Source of the DNA: Rostratula benghalensis
Lineage: Eukaryota; Chordata; Aves; Charadriiformes; Rostratulidae
Direction: 5' to 3'
Assembly: GCA_013399305.1 (NCBI GenBank)
Contig: VXAI01000087.1
Location: forward strand, 2,701,336-2,765,335
DNA: 64,000 nt
Shown here: piece by piece, positions 25,054 to 38,300 of the stretch
Position numbering within the stretch: the first letter of the stretch is position 1
Layout of the letters: every line of letters starts with the position of its first letter
Program-made: the position numbers and the translations under genes
The notes under the pieces: generated by a model
Databases searched by the model: none
What the model was told of the DNA's origin: nothing
What the model saw: the letters and a program-made list of their open reading frames with translations, nothing else

Positions 25054-28000
25054 AACAGACCCTAAACAACACAGCTAACACATGTTTTCTTGCTTTCCCC
25101 CTTATCCCTCAGTGAAAAATATTAGAAGACATAAGACCTAAATATTAAAAAAAAAAAAAAATTACTTACTATCAATTGGTTATTTTGCCTATTGTTTTTT
25201 CTTATAAAATCTTTTGGTTTTCTTTTCAAATTTGTGTATCTATATCTGTATATCTATATCTGTATTCTGTATGGCTATATAAAATATTATCAAAACTGTC
25301 AAATATCATATATGCCATACTGTATTTTATCCTATATAGATGATTACTGCTTTGTGAAAATCCTAAAAAAATAATTAAGATTTAGCAATCTTACAATAAT
25401 GCCCTAACCTAGCAATTCTACAGTAGCTCTATAACCTTGTGGTTTTCACTACATTAAATATGACCTGATACAATCAGTGAATGAACTAACTGCTTTCCCT
25501 GATCTGATGGTGTTTGCTATACAGAGACCAGAATTCTTATTAAGTTTTTATCCATCAGTTGAATTCAGGCATAAATTCAGTTAGCACCTCCTGTCAAAAT
25601 ATCTGTTATAATAGTCCAGGTTAATGTGATTGCAGACCAATATGTAGTCTTAGCTCCATAGAACTAACCTAATCCATTTTTAAATGTACTGACAAGACAT
25701 ATAAAAAACTAGAAGAAGAATAACTACTACATGTAATTAATTTCTACTCTATTTTTACCCTTTTCATTTGGTGGCCATGGTGCGCAGAACACTTTACAGA
25801 ACTATGCTGCCTGCCTGCTGGTCTAGAAAGAAGTTTAAACAGATTGAAATATACCTTAAGTATTATTAATAATAAGGAGTAACATCTTTGTAGCTCCTAT
25901 TACATAAACCAAGCCAAATGGTAACCAAAAGATCAGTTATCTGTATATGTTTCTAAAAACCACAGCTTAATGAAAGCAATTAGGGAATATTAGTTTTGAA
26001 AAGTGACTTGATATATAAAATAATTCTCCCAGCTCAAAAGGTGGAACACATTTGGTAAAAAAAGAAGAGAAAAGCATTATTTATTTATTTTTTTTACATT
26101 AAGAATTGTTTTTAAATATATGAACAGATGTTGTAGCCCTATCAATGTGGGAAAGCTGATCTACAGTTGAAGGCAAGAAGATGAAGGATAGCTCAAAAAG
26201 TAAAGTCACAACCAGAAATATTACATGAAACCTGAGGCTAAAGGAAGTAATGGGAAATGGGAAAACATAGAAGCAATGTTCACTGAAGCTGCTTGTAATG
26301 AGCTGTCATGTATCACCAGAAGTGAACATTGGATGGAAGATGGAGATGAAGGTAGGTTCAAACAAGTTGGTGTCAGAATGGGAAGACACCAAAGCGATTT
26401 GGGGAAAGAAGTGAGAATCAGACTAGAACAGTGAGGTCAAAGTGACTGGGAAAACCACAGGCATAAATCTTCTTGATTGCTGCCTCTACTGGGGAACAGG
26501 TCATTGCTGAAGAAAAGTCAGGCTTAAGTGAGACTGACAGGGAACAGGAAACAAATAGATGGTCAATACTGCAGAGACTATGAAAGAAGAGACTTTAAAA
26601 AATGGGTAGAGATAATTGAGAGCTGGGGAAACTATGAAGAGAAGCAAAGAAGAGAAAAGACAATGAGCAGCAACACCGAAAGGAGTATGTAGAATATGGG
26701 GGAATGCAAAGTGTCTCCTCTGTCCTCCCTTTCCCCTCGCCTTTTTTTTCTAACCTGTGAATTTTGGAATCTGTTTTCTTTGTAGGAAAAGGTATGAAAA
26801 TTAACATGGAAAAGAAAAGGAAAAGCAAATTAACATATACAAAGTAACCTGTTACTAAAAAAACTTTTTCAAGAGTAAGCCTTGAATATGGAACTGAATT
26901 GGGGTTTTTAAACACTTCAAGTTGTCAGCATTAAGTGCATCAGAAAGCACACCATGACCTAAGAGTGCTGTGCAGCACCTTTCTCTTGCTGTGAGGAAGC
27001 AGCGACCATTAGCAAGTGCTCCCTCCGTAAGCAGAGAGTACATTTAGGAACAAGCATTGGAATTACATTTTAACTTTTGTTTGTCATGTTTGGTTACAGT
27101 AGTAAGACATGATGAGTGTCCCCCTGGACATGATTTTTTCTTTCCATTGACAATAAAGGAAACTCAAACTGGCTCAGGACAGATCCTTAGATTTTCTCAA
27201 ACCCTGATAAATGTTGGGATTCATCCAACCCATCTTAATTTTTTTCTAAAAGTCATGCTAGTTTGGGTGAATATTACCCTTTATCGGAGACCAGCCCATT
27301 GTCCGTTCATATAAATTCCAGAGGAAGGGACATAGAAAAATATTTATAAAAACACACTATCTTTGCAAAAGTATCAACTTAAAAATTACATGCTTTTCAT
27401 TGAAACACATATTTTTTAAAGATTTGAAAGTGCATAAATGCCAAAATCCGACAAATATTGGCCTGCTGTGAAATCCACTTGATTTCACTAGCTTTATGAG
27501 TGTTGTATGAAAAAAAAATTAAGATTTGGAAAAGAATTTGAGGGATGAAAAGGAACTGTGAGTATCACGGAAAGGTGACTGTTTCATTAGGGAAGTGGGA
27601 ATTTTTACCTTTGGTAAACAACTTTTCAATAAGCTTGCAAAGGTAGTGTTCATCAGCTGTTTGCCAGCTGCAGCTCTTCACTACATTCACCTATTGTAAC
27701 TGGGGCTTAGTCACATTTAAATCTGAATTCTACAAGGATGGAGGGGTTCACGTAGATCAGCTTGCAATACTGAGATGACATCCTGTATTCTTTATATGAT
27801 GTTGGGTAGGCAAGATATGAAACAAGATGGTTTACTCCTGGGGGACTTAGTGCACTTAATCTTTTACCTCTGATTCTGGCTCAGTTCTTTCATGCTTTTG
27901 TCACAAAACAAAAGAAAGCAAAACAAAAAGACTCATAGTTCTTGGCTACAGCATAAAAAATATGCCATATGACAACTGATAGCCTAGTCACAAAGTCTTT

Positions 28001-28814
28001 TTAACACAAGGAATGAATAGTGATGTGTCATATGTATATATGTGAGCAATGTGAAATGCTACCTACCCACTTGCAGTTATTTTATTGTGTTATTTCCCCA
28101 AATATAAATAGTTTTTTATCAACCACCTGGCTCTTTTCTGTGACATGCTCTCTTTGTCTTATCAGAAGCTTGTTACATGTGGGTGAAGAAACACTGAATA
28201 TATTCCATAACCCCATTCTTTTATCAATAATTTCCTGTTATCGTTACACAATGATTTGAATTTTGTGAATATGGCCACAAAGGATCGATTCAATTAAACC
28301 AAACCTACAAAGGGAAAATCTCACTGCAAGCCTCTGTGGAACTGGTGAACCTAGTAATTATATATAGCCACCTATTGTGCTAGCATAATAACATGTGAAG
28401 AAGGTTTAGTTAGACACATTTACACACATAAAAAGCAATATGGGCATAGAAAAAGTCATTTTTGCCAAAAGTATAGAACAGTCACACTGTAACAAATGAG
28501 AGCTGCATGAATCCTAGTTTACTTGGCTATAAATAAATCCAACATTTTCTTCCTCTCCATGGTAAAATAAAATAGGAGTACAGAAGCATAACAGTCTCCT
28601 TTGAGCAACCAGTCTCTTTCTGTTCAATTATAGTCATCAATCTGTTCCACCTAAAATATTTTCCTTCTTGAGAAACCAAAGAAATCAGCATTAGGATCCA
28701 AAACATGCGGTTGCAAAAATAATGTAAAAGATGTCTTTCCTTTTGGTGAATGCATTTGTTCTGAAAGACTGTATTTTCTTTAACACAAATTTTGCAATAC
28801 ATGGTGGAAAAAAA

Positions 28815-28930
28815 TGATGCATTTACACGGCACTTTTAATTAGAAAATCCTGAAGAGCTTGGTTAGGAAAGGTAAGAGTTACCTTTATTTTACAGAGATA
28901 ACTGCAACAAGGAGAGCTTAAAGCCCTTTT
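28815..28930 (-). repeat. MIR-like SINE fragment
   Basis: CGGCACTTTTAATTAG, then TACCTTTATTTTACAGAGAT and GGAGAGCTTAAAG follow the pattern of a reverse-complemented MIR 3' half (recalled forms TCCCCATTTTACAGATGAGG and GAGAGGTTAAGTGAC). Diverged, with soft edges. Confidence 0.42.
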
Positions 28931-29395
28931 ACATATTTATTTTTTTTCACCCAAAATCTGTTTCCTAAATATATTCCTTTTAGAAGCCCAACTGGAAGCC
29001 TTTAAATCCTGATATTCTGAAGTGCTAAATAGACAAAGCTTCAGTTGTAGAAATACCCTTTCTCTCAACAGTGACAGTGTCAGTCAGGTTTGGAAGCACT
29101 GGGAAATGCTCACCTGTGCATAATCCCAACCAAACTGGAGAGCAGGGAAGGAACAGTCAGGTCTCCTGCTTCCTGCTGCATGCACTTACAAAACTTATGT
29201 AGGTGGCCAAAACTTGAAATCACTAGGTTAAGTCTAGTTGCTGTCATATATACANATGCAAGCTACAGTTTCACAAACATCTTTGGGTTTGATGTGAGGG
29301 TCATTTCATAAAATCATGAATTTGTGTCACTTATAAGATAACACAGGGCAAACACATTCTGTTTAAGGCTTTTTTGTCTTCCTGAGAGGTGATAC

Positions 29396-29461
29396 TAGCC
29401 ACCACATAACATTCCCTTCCCTTACCCTTAGCCACCACATAACATTCTCTTCCCTTACCCT
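29396..29461. repeat. Tandem duplication, 2 x 33 bp
   Basis: The unit begins TAGCCACCACATAACATTC and ends CCCTTACCCT. The second copy follows directly at 29429 and differs by one base (CCC to CTC in the middle). The near identity points to a recent slippage duplication. Confidence 0.92.
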
Positions 29462-29917
29462 ATGTGACATCAAACCATCTAAGCACATAAAGTCAATTTG
29501 ATTTAGCTAAATAGGAAAAAGACCAAATCCTCTCCTTCGCGTGGTAGTTTTGTACAGAGGTCTACAGAGAGCACAACATTGTCCACCTTTGCACGTTTGA
29601 TAAATTATAGAGAATTATTTTAAAGATGAAAAACCAAGGTGCTAAAATAATATAATCTGTGGTGCAAAACCAGTTTCAGGGTAAGTTTTCCATGCTCAAA
29701 ATCTCCTGATAAACTCCAAGAAGTGAAGGAACACAGAGACCAATCCTTTCAGTCACAGGGATGGTTCCAAAATAATATTAAATGTGCATTTGACATCAGA
29801 AAAGCACTATGGGGAAATTAAATATCCCATAAATATTCCAGCCTAACTTTAACAACTATATAAACCATTCTAGGGTTGGGAGGAGGGAAGGAAGGATTTG
29901 TAGTAAATTTCCTGTTT

Positions 29918-29941
29918 GGGGGAGGGGGGGGGGTTGGGTGG
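29918..29941 (+). repeat. G-run with quadruplex-type spacing
   Basis: GGGGGAGGGGGGGGGG followed by TTGGGTGG, then a long T run. There are enough closely spaced G triplets for a G-quadruplex on the plus strand, which is the template strand for EPHA7 transcription. Homopolymer lengths in such a run may not be assembled exactly. Confidence 0.8.
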
Positions 29942-31015
29942 TTTTTTTTTTAAGATGACCATCTTTAAAGTGCAAAGTAATTACAGTTTTTCCTATACAT
30001 TCATTGCCCCTGTACAGTGAGTCCTCAGTCCAAAGCATTACTATAGGGGTTCATTTCTACTGCACAAAAATAGAATAGCATGATGACAATCCTTAAAATT
30101 TGCTCCAAGTATGAAGTGTCCTTTAAAATATTGATTAGCTGCTCCTGCAGCAACCATCAGTTATTCACATATTTTCTTTTAAGGTATTTCTTCAGAATCC
30201 AGATCTTGCAATTAATGTGCAGTTTAAGACCTTTTGTTCAATATATAAAAGGTTAGTTTTACTATCCTCTCTTAAAGCCCACAGTGCACTATTGTAGATT
30301 CAGAGGCCTATAATTTTTATCAGCAAGCAACTTGTCATTTCAGAAACCTAAATCAGAGAATTCTTTTATTTTCACTCAGCATGCACACCACTAACGTCCT
30401 TTTTCCCCCTGGGGCAATGTGCTAGTTTGATTTTATTTTCCTTGACATTTCACCTGTCAGATTATGATAAGTAGAAGAAACAAAGAATAATCATCACATT
30501 CTCACTGAATCTCATAATCAAATATCTGGAAATATAAGATAAATTAGAAACGTTACCCTGAGGGAAAATATTAACACTGAAAACACCATCAGATATCCAA
30601 ACCATCTTCCAGTGACCTAGGACTCCCATGCAGGTTTAAAAATTTCAGAAAGGAAGCCTGCACAGGTCTGTCACATCTATTATTTTTTTTCCCTACAAAT
30701 GCTAAAGAATAACCTACAATGACGTTAAGAAGAAAAAAAAAAAAAAACTGCAGAGTTAAGAAAATTTATTTAACAATAAAGCTGTGTGCCTTCTTTAAGT
30801 CTTTTGTGAATGCCTTCTGAAAGCAATCCTGAGGCCAAGAAACAGGACAGGTTATCATGAAATAGTATAAGCTCAAATTAACTAGTTGGCAAGGTGAAAA
30901 GATTAATGAGCCTGAACACACCAAACATGCTCCTGATTTGCTGCATCTGTAGTTTGCATGTTCTCAGTTTCTCTCAGGCTCCCAGTGTTGAGATTCATAA
31001 GCGATGAAAACTTAC

Positions 31016-31351
31016 CTGCTTGACCGGTGGTGATACTGACAGCTGCGAAAAGCCTCTGGGAACGACTCAAGTCAGAAACCCCATTCACAGCTTCAACTTC
31101 AAAGGTGTAGTTAGCATGAGCTAGCAGGTCCATGACAGTGACATAGTTATCTACTAATCCAGTTTGCTGGGGCATATATCCAATGTTACTCCCACAGGGA
31201 ACGCATTCGCCCTGCTCCCAGCTGCACCTCTTGCACAAAACGCGGTAGGTCACGTCATTTCTCCCCCCGTTGTCAGCCGGAGGACTCCACTCCAAACTCA
31301 CAGTCGTCTGGTTGATGTTGAAAATTAGGTTCTGCGGGGCAGATGGAGGTC
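31016..31351 (-). CDS. EPHA7: EPHA7 exon 5 (first fibronectin type III domain)
   Basis: Internal coding exon of ephrin type-A receptor 7, encoding the first of two extracellular fibronectin type III domains. The frame runs from PPSAPQNLIFNINQ to AAVSITTGQA. Visible features are the FN3 core SLEWSPPADNGG, the Eph-specific cysteine pairs CKRC and CVPC, the segment LLAHANYTFEVEAVNGVSDLS, and two N-glycosylation sequons, NQT and NYT. The acceptor is TTACCCAG with AG at 31353-31352. The donor is GTAAGT, with GT at 31015-31014. Length is 336 bp, phase 1 at both ends, the standard size for this Eph exon. The open frame extends past both splice sites (30903-31445), but those extensions are intron, and the methionine at 31445 is not a real start. 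There is no frameshift or stop, so the exon looks functional. EPHA3 and EPHA5 differ strongly here, which supports EPHA7. Confidence 0.97.
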
Positions 31352-32222
31352 CTGGGTAACACACGAAAAAGTCAAGGGTAATTGGACAGAACCACAGTGG
31401 GCCGCGTAGCTTTTTAATTACTGATACAGAAAACAGTTGAAGCATTTTTCTTCACATCAACATTTCATTGTTTTTAGTACAAGATGCATAAAAGCTTCCT
31501 TGAACTCACTTGGCAAGGGCTTTATTTATTTTCCATTAAGGCATCAGAATAACAATTGTCTGTATATTTACTGCAACTGACTTAGCCATTTCTCTTCTGT
31601 GCAATTAAAAAGATTGGTTAATGTACCTTAAAGGTTGTCTTTTATAGTTTTCCCAAGCATGGGACTTGTTGGTCTCTTCTAAGCATACTGCAACAACTGC
31701 ATCTAGTCCCTCATTATCAGCTCTGATATGATTTAGAGACATTTGGTGCTGCTTTGGATTTAGGAGGCTTCCACTGCTTGAGCCACCAACCTGTGCAGGT
31801 CAGTCTATTTGCAGGTAGAGGGTTAAGCCAGATCCAATTACAGTTCAATCAAAGCTCAGATCCGCAAAGGTTACTTTCCATTTTTCATGTTACTCATTTT
31901 GCTATTTTATCACATAAAGCGCATTCTCTACAACAATTTTACAGCCATGGGAAGACTATGCCTGTATTCTCTCTATTACAATGAATTACACACTTACCCA
32001 ACATGCAATGTTTTCCAATGTTATATCAAGCAAATACGAAAATTATATTTATGCTGATTCTATATTCACTGTCAACTTTTTCCCCTGTGCCTTTCAGTTT
32101 CATTTACTGCTGTAAATGTACTTTTCAAATACAGGGAAAGCCAACCGAAACTACCAGCTACAAGTGGCTGCACCTGGTTGGTTAAGCAACGTCCTTCACG
32201 ATTAAATTCATGACTGACTCAC
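31352..32222 (-). other. EPHA7: EPHA7 intron 4
   Basis: This 871-bp intron joins the cysteine-rich exon to the first FN3 exon and has canonical GT-AG ends: GTGAGT donor at the high-coordinate end and TTACCCAG acceptor at the low-coordinate end. It is phase 1. The pyrimidine tract before the acceptor is short and interrupted (CTTTTTCGTGTGTTACCCAG). I see no repeat or other gene inside it. The open frames at 31754-31984 and 32003-32185 show no recognisable protein. Confidence 0.93.
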
Positions 32223-32378
32223 TTGTGCATGCGACATATGGTGGATCAGAAGGTGCTCTATAATAGCTATCTTCACAGTCGCATCTTGAGGATCCTTCCT
32301 TGTCAGAGAAGCTGTGAGTAGGGCAGCGGGAGCACTGCAGATCTTGTGAGGAGGATTTGTAGAACCCACGGCCACAAG
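32223..32378 (-). CDS. EPHA7: EPHA7 exon 4 (cysteine-rich region), partial gene
   Basis: Internal coding exon of ephrin type-A receptor 7, a receptor tyrosine kinase at the cell surface that binds GPI-anchored ephrin-A ligands and guides axons and cell sorting. Read on the minus strand it gives 51 full codons, starting CGRGFYKSSSQDLQCSRC and ending DPPYVACT. Six cysteines fit the EGF-like end of the Eph cysteine-rich region. The acceptor is a pyrimidine-rich tract ending in TTTAG just above 32378. The donor is GTGAGT at 32222-32217. Length is 156 bp with phase 1 at both ends, the usual size of this exon in Eph genes. The split codon ACA-A joins GA of exon 5 to give Thr-Arg. Compared with the mammalian protein as I remember it, Asp and Ser replace Glu and Gly in the RCDCEDSYY stretch. 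The nearest alternative would be another EphA paralogue, but the match to EPHA7 is much better. Confidence 0.96.
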
Positions 32379-35300
32379 CTAAAGGCAGAACAAAAGAAAT
32401 TCAAGTTTAGACTCGCATTGACTACTAATCTGATCTTTGTTGTCCCTGTCACACGAGGTACACATGCCTGCAAACATCTAAACTACTCATTCCCTTATGC
32501 TGGAGCATGATATTGAGCTCACAATTTCTTTTTCTTCAGTTGATGCAGTTAATGGTTTTGTGGCATTTTTATGAGTTCAAGTTTGCGCTACAAATACCTC
32601 AGCAGCTGGCAGCATGATATTTTAACACAGAGGGCCACAGAAATGTAACAAGCATGTGTTCTTCACCAAAGAAGACTACAATAATGGTGTGAAACAGCTG
32701 GGTGCCCACAATAGGCCTAAACAAGAGAAAACAGTCTGGAGAAGCTCTGCTCTAAGGCCCATGAAGTTTTTCCGATATCCGAACTAGCTGACTTGGAGTT
32801 AACAGAGCAAAAGTGAGTCTTCCTTGATCTGAAAAACACAAAGAAGTTGTAATCCATGAGTCAACTCTGATCTTGAGGAAAGAATGAGGTTTGTTGGACA
32901 GACAACACTGGTAGGAACGCGAGAAAAGAAGAGGAGGGCAGACACTGTTAGCTGCACCATCGTTTTTTCCAGTTTCATAGAGACAGCTAGGCCGAAATGG
33001 ATTTACTAAAACTTTCAAGGGACATTTTAAAGATAGATAGTTGGGAATACACATAATGAGATCATTTCATACTTTGGTTTGCCTGCTGTGAACACACGGA
33101 AGTAAAAAAATGGGTCATATTCCACAACTTATGTTTAGAAACACTTCTTTCAGCTACTGCCAGTTCCCAAAGCAGAAACACCCATAAAGCGCACCTGTAA
33201 TGATTCTTATAAGCAGAGAACTGCAGCCTAGAGAGCCAGCTTAAGAACGGATAAACTATGGGAACTGAAGGGGACGAGGAAGAGGGAAGTGGGGATCAGA
33301 CAACACTAAAACTGGAAGAAGATTAAGACTCCATTTCAGCACTGAGGTTATGGGCAAGCCTACAAATGCTGTCAACATGAGAAACAGAACAAAAAAAATC
33401 CTCCAGAATTTTCCAGTAAAGCAGGGGCTTTCTCAACCACACTGTTTTATCCTCTTTTCTATTTTATCCTCTTTTTCCAGTCTAACCTTCTTAAGCCGTC
33501 ACCTGTATGCAAAGGAAAGGGGACAGCGGGTGAAACTTAGTATTGGGTATCAAAATATTAAAGCTAGTTAAATAGTCATTCTGAATTCAGACAGAGAGAA
33601 TTTACTTTGGTTATATTCATATTTGCTTGGATATTTTCTCAGAACAGAAATGTAAAGTATCCAAAGACACTGATATTTGGAACAGTTATTTCAGTTGTCT
33701 GCTAAAGCAGAGATGGAAAGAGCATGAAAACAGTGAGCTTTAACCAAATCTCACTGAAGTCAATAAAGAGTTTCTGACTTGAATAGCCATCAGACTGGAC
33801 CTACAGTGTAGCTACAGTGACATGACTCTTATTAATCTGATGAATTTTCTGCAACTGAGAGAATAAAATGGTGGTAATACTTAAGATAACAGTGGATGAA
33901 AGTTGATTAATTAGGTAAATCAACAGTGGATCATTCCAGGATAAAATGATAGGAAATTCTGGGCCTCTCTTGTTCCCTATCAATATACTAACTTTCTGAG
34001 GAAAAATATACCTGAAAGACAGAAATTGCCTTAATATCTAGAGTTTGTCATGCTGAAAAAAACAGTAAATGAAGCTAAATTACCTGGCAGAGAATTAGGA
34101 GGCAAAGCATGTATCCTTTGACTTTGACAAAGGGGCACAAGTTTGCATTAGAAGAAAATCTAGCCCTGCTTGTAAAGCATGCTATAGTTTGATTCTACCA
34201 CAGTCACTGTTGTATATGCTATTTAGAGAAGAAAACAGAAAGAATTTTGGAGAAACACTTCAGATTATCATGAACGGTGAATTCATAGTCGTGGTAAATT
34301 TAACTCAGAATTATGCTTTTACACCTTCATTCAAGATTGTTCCAGAATTTCCTGACCAAAGACAAAGAGCACAAAAGCTGAACTGATTTGTATGCGTGTA
34401 CCTTAAGACATATATTTAAACTCCTGGCTGCTCTTTCACTACTTGCAATTGAAATGTGGCTAAAATTACCAAATAATAGTTTCCTGCCTTTCTTAAATAG
34501 ACATGTTCCTCTCCCACTGAGCAAAACACTGGACAAATACACCGGGTCTTCCAGCACACAGTCCTCTGCAAAGCAAAGAGCAGCTTAAAAGGCAAAGATT
34601 CCTACTGTGTTTCCAGTCTGTCCTTCTCAGCAGGGAACATTACACAGCAAAGACGCAGAGGGTAAAATAGAGATTTCAGACAGAAATAACAGAACGTAAA
34701 CAGAAAACCCCTTTCCTTTTTTTTTTTCCCTGACGACTTGATCAAGACATTTATATGCTTAGTCACTTACTATTTAAAGTAAGTGTGCATTTCTTATTAG
34801 ATTTCAAAGGATCTGAATGTCTGTGACTAGTTTACATGACTGAAAGCCATTTATTCTCCTGCGCAGAATAGCACAGGCAGCAGGTTCAAGCACTTGTACT
34901 ATGCTACAATTCCATTAGCCTTTTTTCCAATAAGAGGCTTATGATGACATTTAATAACCATCCCTTCAACTCATGCACCTCACAAAAATAAGGGGCAGGA
35001 TACTCCAGCATTGAATTTTTTAACATTATGAAAATAGGGCTTTAAAAAAAAGAAAAGATTTTTAAAAACTTCGTACTTCTTTAGAAAGGCAGGCAGGCAT
35101 GGGGACACATTTTTTTAATATTTTTTTTTAAAGCCTGGCAGTGGAATACTTCTAGTGCTCAAAAATTGGGGAGTTATGAATCTTTCTGTTTTTAACATAT
35201 ATCATTGTCCTTGCCAAGAAACTTACAACTGAAAACTGTACCGAGACAGGGTGTTGGACGGACCACTTATGAAGGTGTGATAACTTGACAGTGAGCTATT

Positions 35301-38300
35301 ACAGACCACAGATGGGAAAGAAATATTCAAAAATACTGTTTTGACTCCTTTTTTTCTTTTGTCCTATCTTGCCAAATTGCCATGGTAAATTTTTTAATAT
35401 TACAAGCAATTTAAATTGTTTTGTTCTACACTGTTTTAAATCAATCTATTTTGATCTAATTTAGTTCTTTATGTAATATTTTTAAGATTACAGGGACAGT
35501 TGGTATAAAATCCCCACTGTAACTACCTCCATAAGCAACATTAAAAAAAATGTCAAAACCAAAAGCATATTAGCCAAACTTACTCAGAGCTCAGTACATG
35601 GAAAAAAAAAAAAAAGGTGATAAATACAGGTACTGTTCCACAGAAGAATTTCATGTCAAAGCTTGAGGCAACTCAAATTGCATTTGGTCACATCCATTTT
35701 AGTTTTTCAATTAATTACTGCAGGACAGCACTCAGCAGCAGCACTTTTTCCCTATAAAGGGGGCTTACACTGTAAATCAAGGTACAGAACTCAATGAATG
35801 ATGGGAGATATGCAGAAGGGTATGAGTGGTGAGGTAGCATCCTGATGTTGTAGCCATAATCCTCATTACTGTTGTGCTGAGTAAAATGTGAACTCATTTG
35901 GTCTTCATCAAGCACATTAAGACCCAGGAGTCCTTTTGCTACTAGAAGGACTTCTGGGGTACTGGAAAAGACAGGGGGCTGGGAAAAAGGGAAGAAAGCC
36001 AACACAAAATAAATTTACTTCCATTCACTGTGGTGTGTCATTTACAGCTGCTAATTTCATAGAACAGCTCTACCCAGATGAAGCTCCTATTTTGTTCCAA
36101 CAGCTGCTTCGAGGTCTTATACGTTCCAGGAAAAGGTTTCAAACCAAGAACAGTCAACTTTACTGACAGCACAAAGACACAGCACCACACCAACCAGCCT
36201 AACCTAAAGCAGACTTGAAATAATGCAAAAATTATTGCTAATTCTTCCCCTACATACTACAAAATCAACAATAAATACAGAACAAAGCTGTGCTTTAGCC
36301 AAGGCACAATTATTTGCTTAATATCTTAGCCTCCTTAGGGACTGACCACCAGTGACCCTCCAGGGCCACCCAGCACCTCGGATTTGTTTACTTGTCTGCG
36401 ACAGCCGTGGCTGCTCCTCAGAGAAAAATCTTCCCACCTCCTCTGCAAAGCAAAGAGTTTTGTCTTGTTGGGAAGCTGGCAGAGTTCCACCGTGAAATAG
36501 AAAGACGATGTGAACAGCCCTCGGATGAGAGAGTCTCCTTACGCTTTGGATCTGCGGTTTGAAACTGAGCAGGGCATCGTCGTTTCATATTTAAACTCCC
36601 TTGCCTGGAAGCCCTAGATGAAGAGGTACACTCTTCTGCCCGTGTGCGATGAAAGACCCCATGGAAGATGACACTAGCAGTCTATTTTTGGCTCAGACTA
36701 AGTTGCTTTCTTCTCGTACATCCAGCAGCACTCAGCTGTGACAAGGACATACCCTGACAGTAGGGCCTGGTACAAGGCTGGGCAAGGTTGTGGCATCAGC
36801 GCACGGTTCTCGCTGGACTAAAAGTTTAGTGGGTGCCACTGCAACCAGTGCAGTCACAAACATTATGATCCAATGTCCTTGGTATCATTTAAGGGCCTAT
36901 AAAAAATACTGTAAATAATGGAATATTGCAAAACCACAAGTAAATACTGAGGAATTAACACAGACTACCAAGGGCTACGATGCCACATTTGCACAACAAG
37001 GCATTAGTTCTTGTAACTAGAGATGCTGACAGCAGCTTATATGGAAAAATAGCAGCTTCTCTGCTGTGAGCTCATCACATGCCTTAGTGGCCTGGTAGGG
37101 ATCAAATAATGTATATTTCTCTTTTCATATTTCTAAAAAAAAAAAATCTCCAAGAAACTCTGGAAGGGGGAAAGAAGGCAGATGTAGAGAGCAGCAAATA
37201 GCAGTCTAGAGTCCCACTTGTGGGACAGGAAAAAGGACAAAAGGGCCATGTTAAGTACTGTTCATTTTTATGTAGCCATTTCACTATAAACACTGTGGAG
37301 TTTCATTTTCCTTCTAGGAGAGCAAAGGAACTTAGGCTGGGAGGGATGATGGAAATATGGTAAGGGCTATGAGTGACATGTGTAACAACCGATGTTTATA
37401 AAGCCAAAGGAGAAAGAGTAAACAGTTGTAGGGTAGTGACACATTAATCAAGAAAATTATTCGCTCCTACAATAATACAAACAAATTTGAAAATAAATAG
37501 GCATTTATAGAAGTGCGAGGCTTCCAGGTGGCATATCAGCTTAAGACTGAAAGGGCATTCAATTGTTTCAGCATGTTAGACACTTGATTGAACATGGCTT
37601 TTGATAATAATTTTTCACTTTATATGAAAATAATGAAACAGAATGACTTGCAAAGAGGTGACTGCACTAATTACTGCTCGATCCCATTATAAAAAGTAGA
37701 CTGGTGTGAGGGGAGAAAACTAAAGCTGACATACTGTGCTGGCAGAGATGGAGAGCTTGTCTGTTTGCTCACCGTCTCGAGTCTGTTGCCACAAGTAAGT
37801 CTTAATGGTGTATGTGCCAGAGTTTCCTGCACACTCAAAAAGATGAAACTAACATTTAAAAATACTTTAATTTGAAATGTATTTGAAAAAAATACTTTCT
37901 CAAGGACAGCCTCAAGGGATGGCAAAGCTGACTGTATGATAAAGCGATGCTATACACTATATTTTTTCCTACAGGCAGTGGCTAGAATTTGTTGTGTATC
38001 TGTATGGACATAAGCCTCCTTTTTGTGATTTTTTTTTTGTGTTATCTTAATCAAGTCCCTACCTTTCTACCCCCTCCCAAGCCCGCAACCATTGAAGACT
38101 ATTCAACTAACCTCTTTTTCACAGAAATTATGTATACACGAGGAGTTTGTGCAGATGTTTCCTGGATGAAGTTATGCAGCTGCAAAGACTTTATTAATTA
38201 TAAAATGCAAAATGGATTGTTCTGTAATTGAAACTCTCTGGGGCTTGGATACATTTGAAAATTAACATACATATATGTATGGTCAGGACAGAGATGGATG

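Larger units (their letters stand above)
1..31015 (-). other. EPHA7: EPHA7 intron 5, 3' part not reached
   Basis: Everything below the exon 5 donor is read as a single large intron, at least 31.0 kb. The next Eph exon (about 125 bp, start of the second FN3 domain) and the transmembrane and kinase exons were searched for by eye on the minus strand and not found, but a short exon could be missed by reading alone. The stretch is AT-rich and holds old interspersed repeats, homopolymer tracts, a 2 x 33-bp tandem repeat and some homeodomain-motif-rich stretches listed separately. No other gene is supported in it. One ambiguous base (N) lies at 29255. Confidence 0.8.

Noticed and set aside
29600..29690. 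Possible MIR core (ATTATTTTAAAGATGAAAAA)
   Set aside because: Match is short and A-rich; cannot be told from background by eye.
30903..31015. Continuation of the exon 5 frame beyond the splice donor
   Set aside because: Canonical GTAAGT donor at the family's expected position; sequence after it has no Eph similarity.
33740..33790. CACTGAAGTCAATAAAGAG, similar to the arms of the 25.0 kb inverted repeat
   Set aside because: Only one arm-like segment is present and no pairing partner is seen nearby.
38264..38282. Palindrome CATACATATATGTATG
   Set aside because: AT-dinucleotide-type palindrome likely by chance, with no flanking motif.
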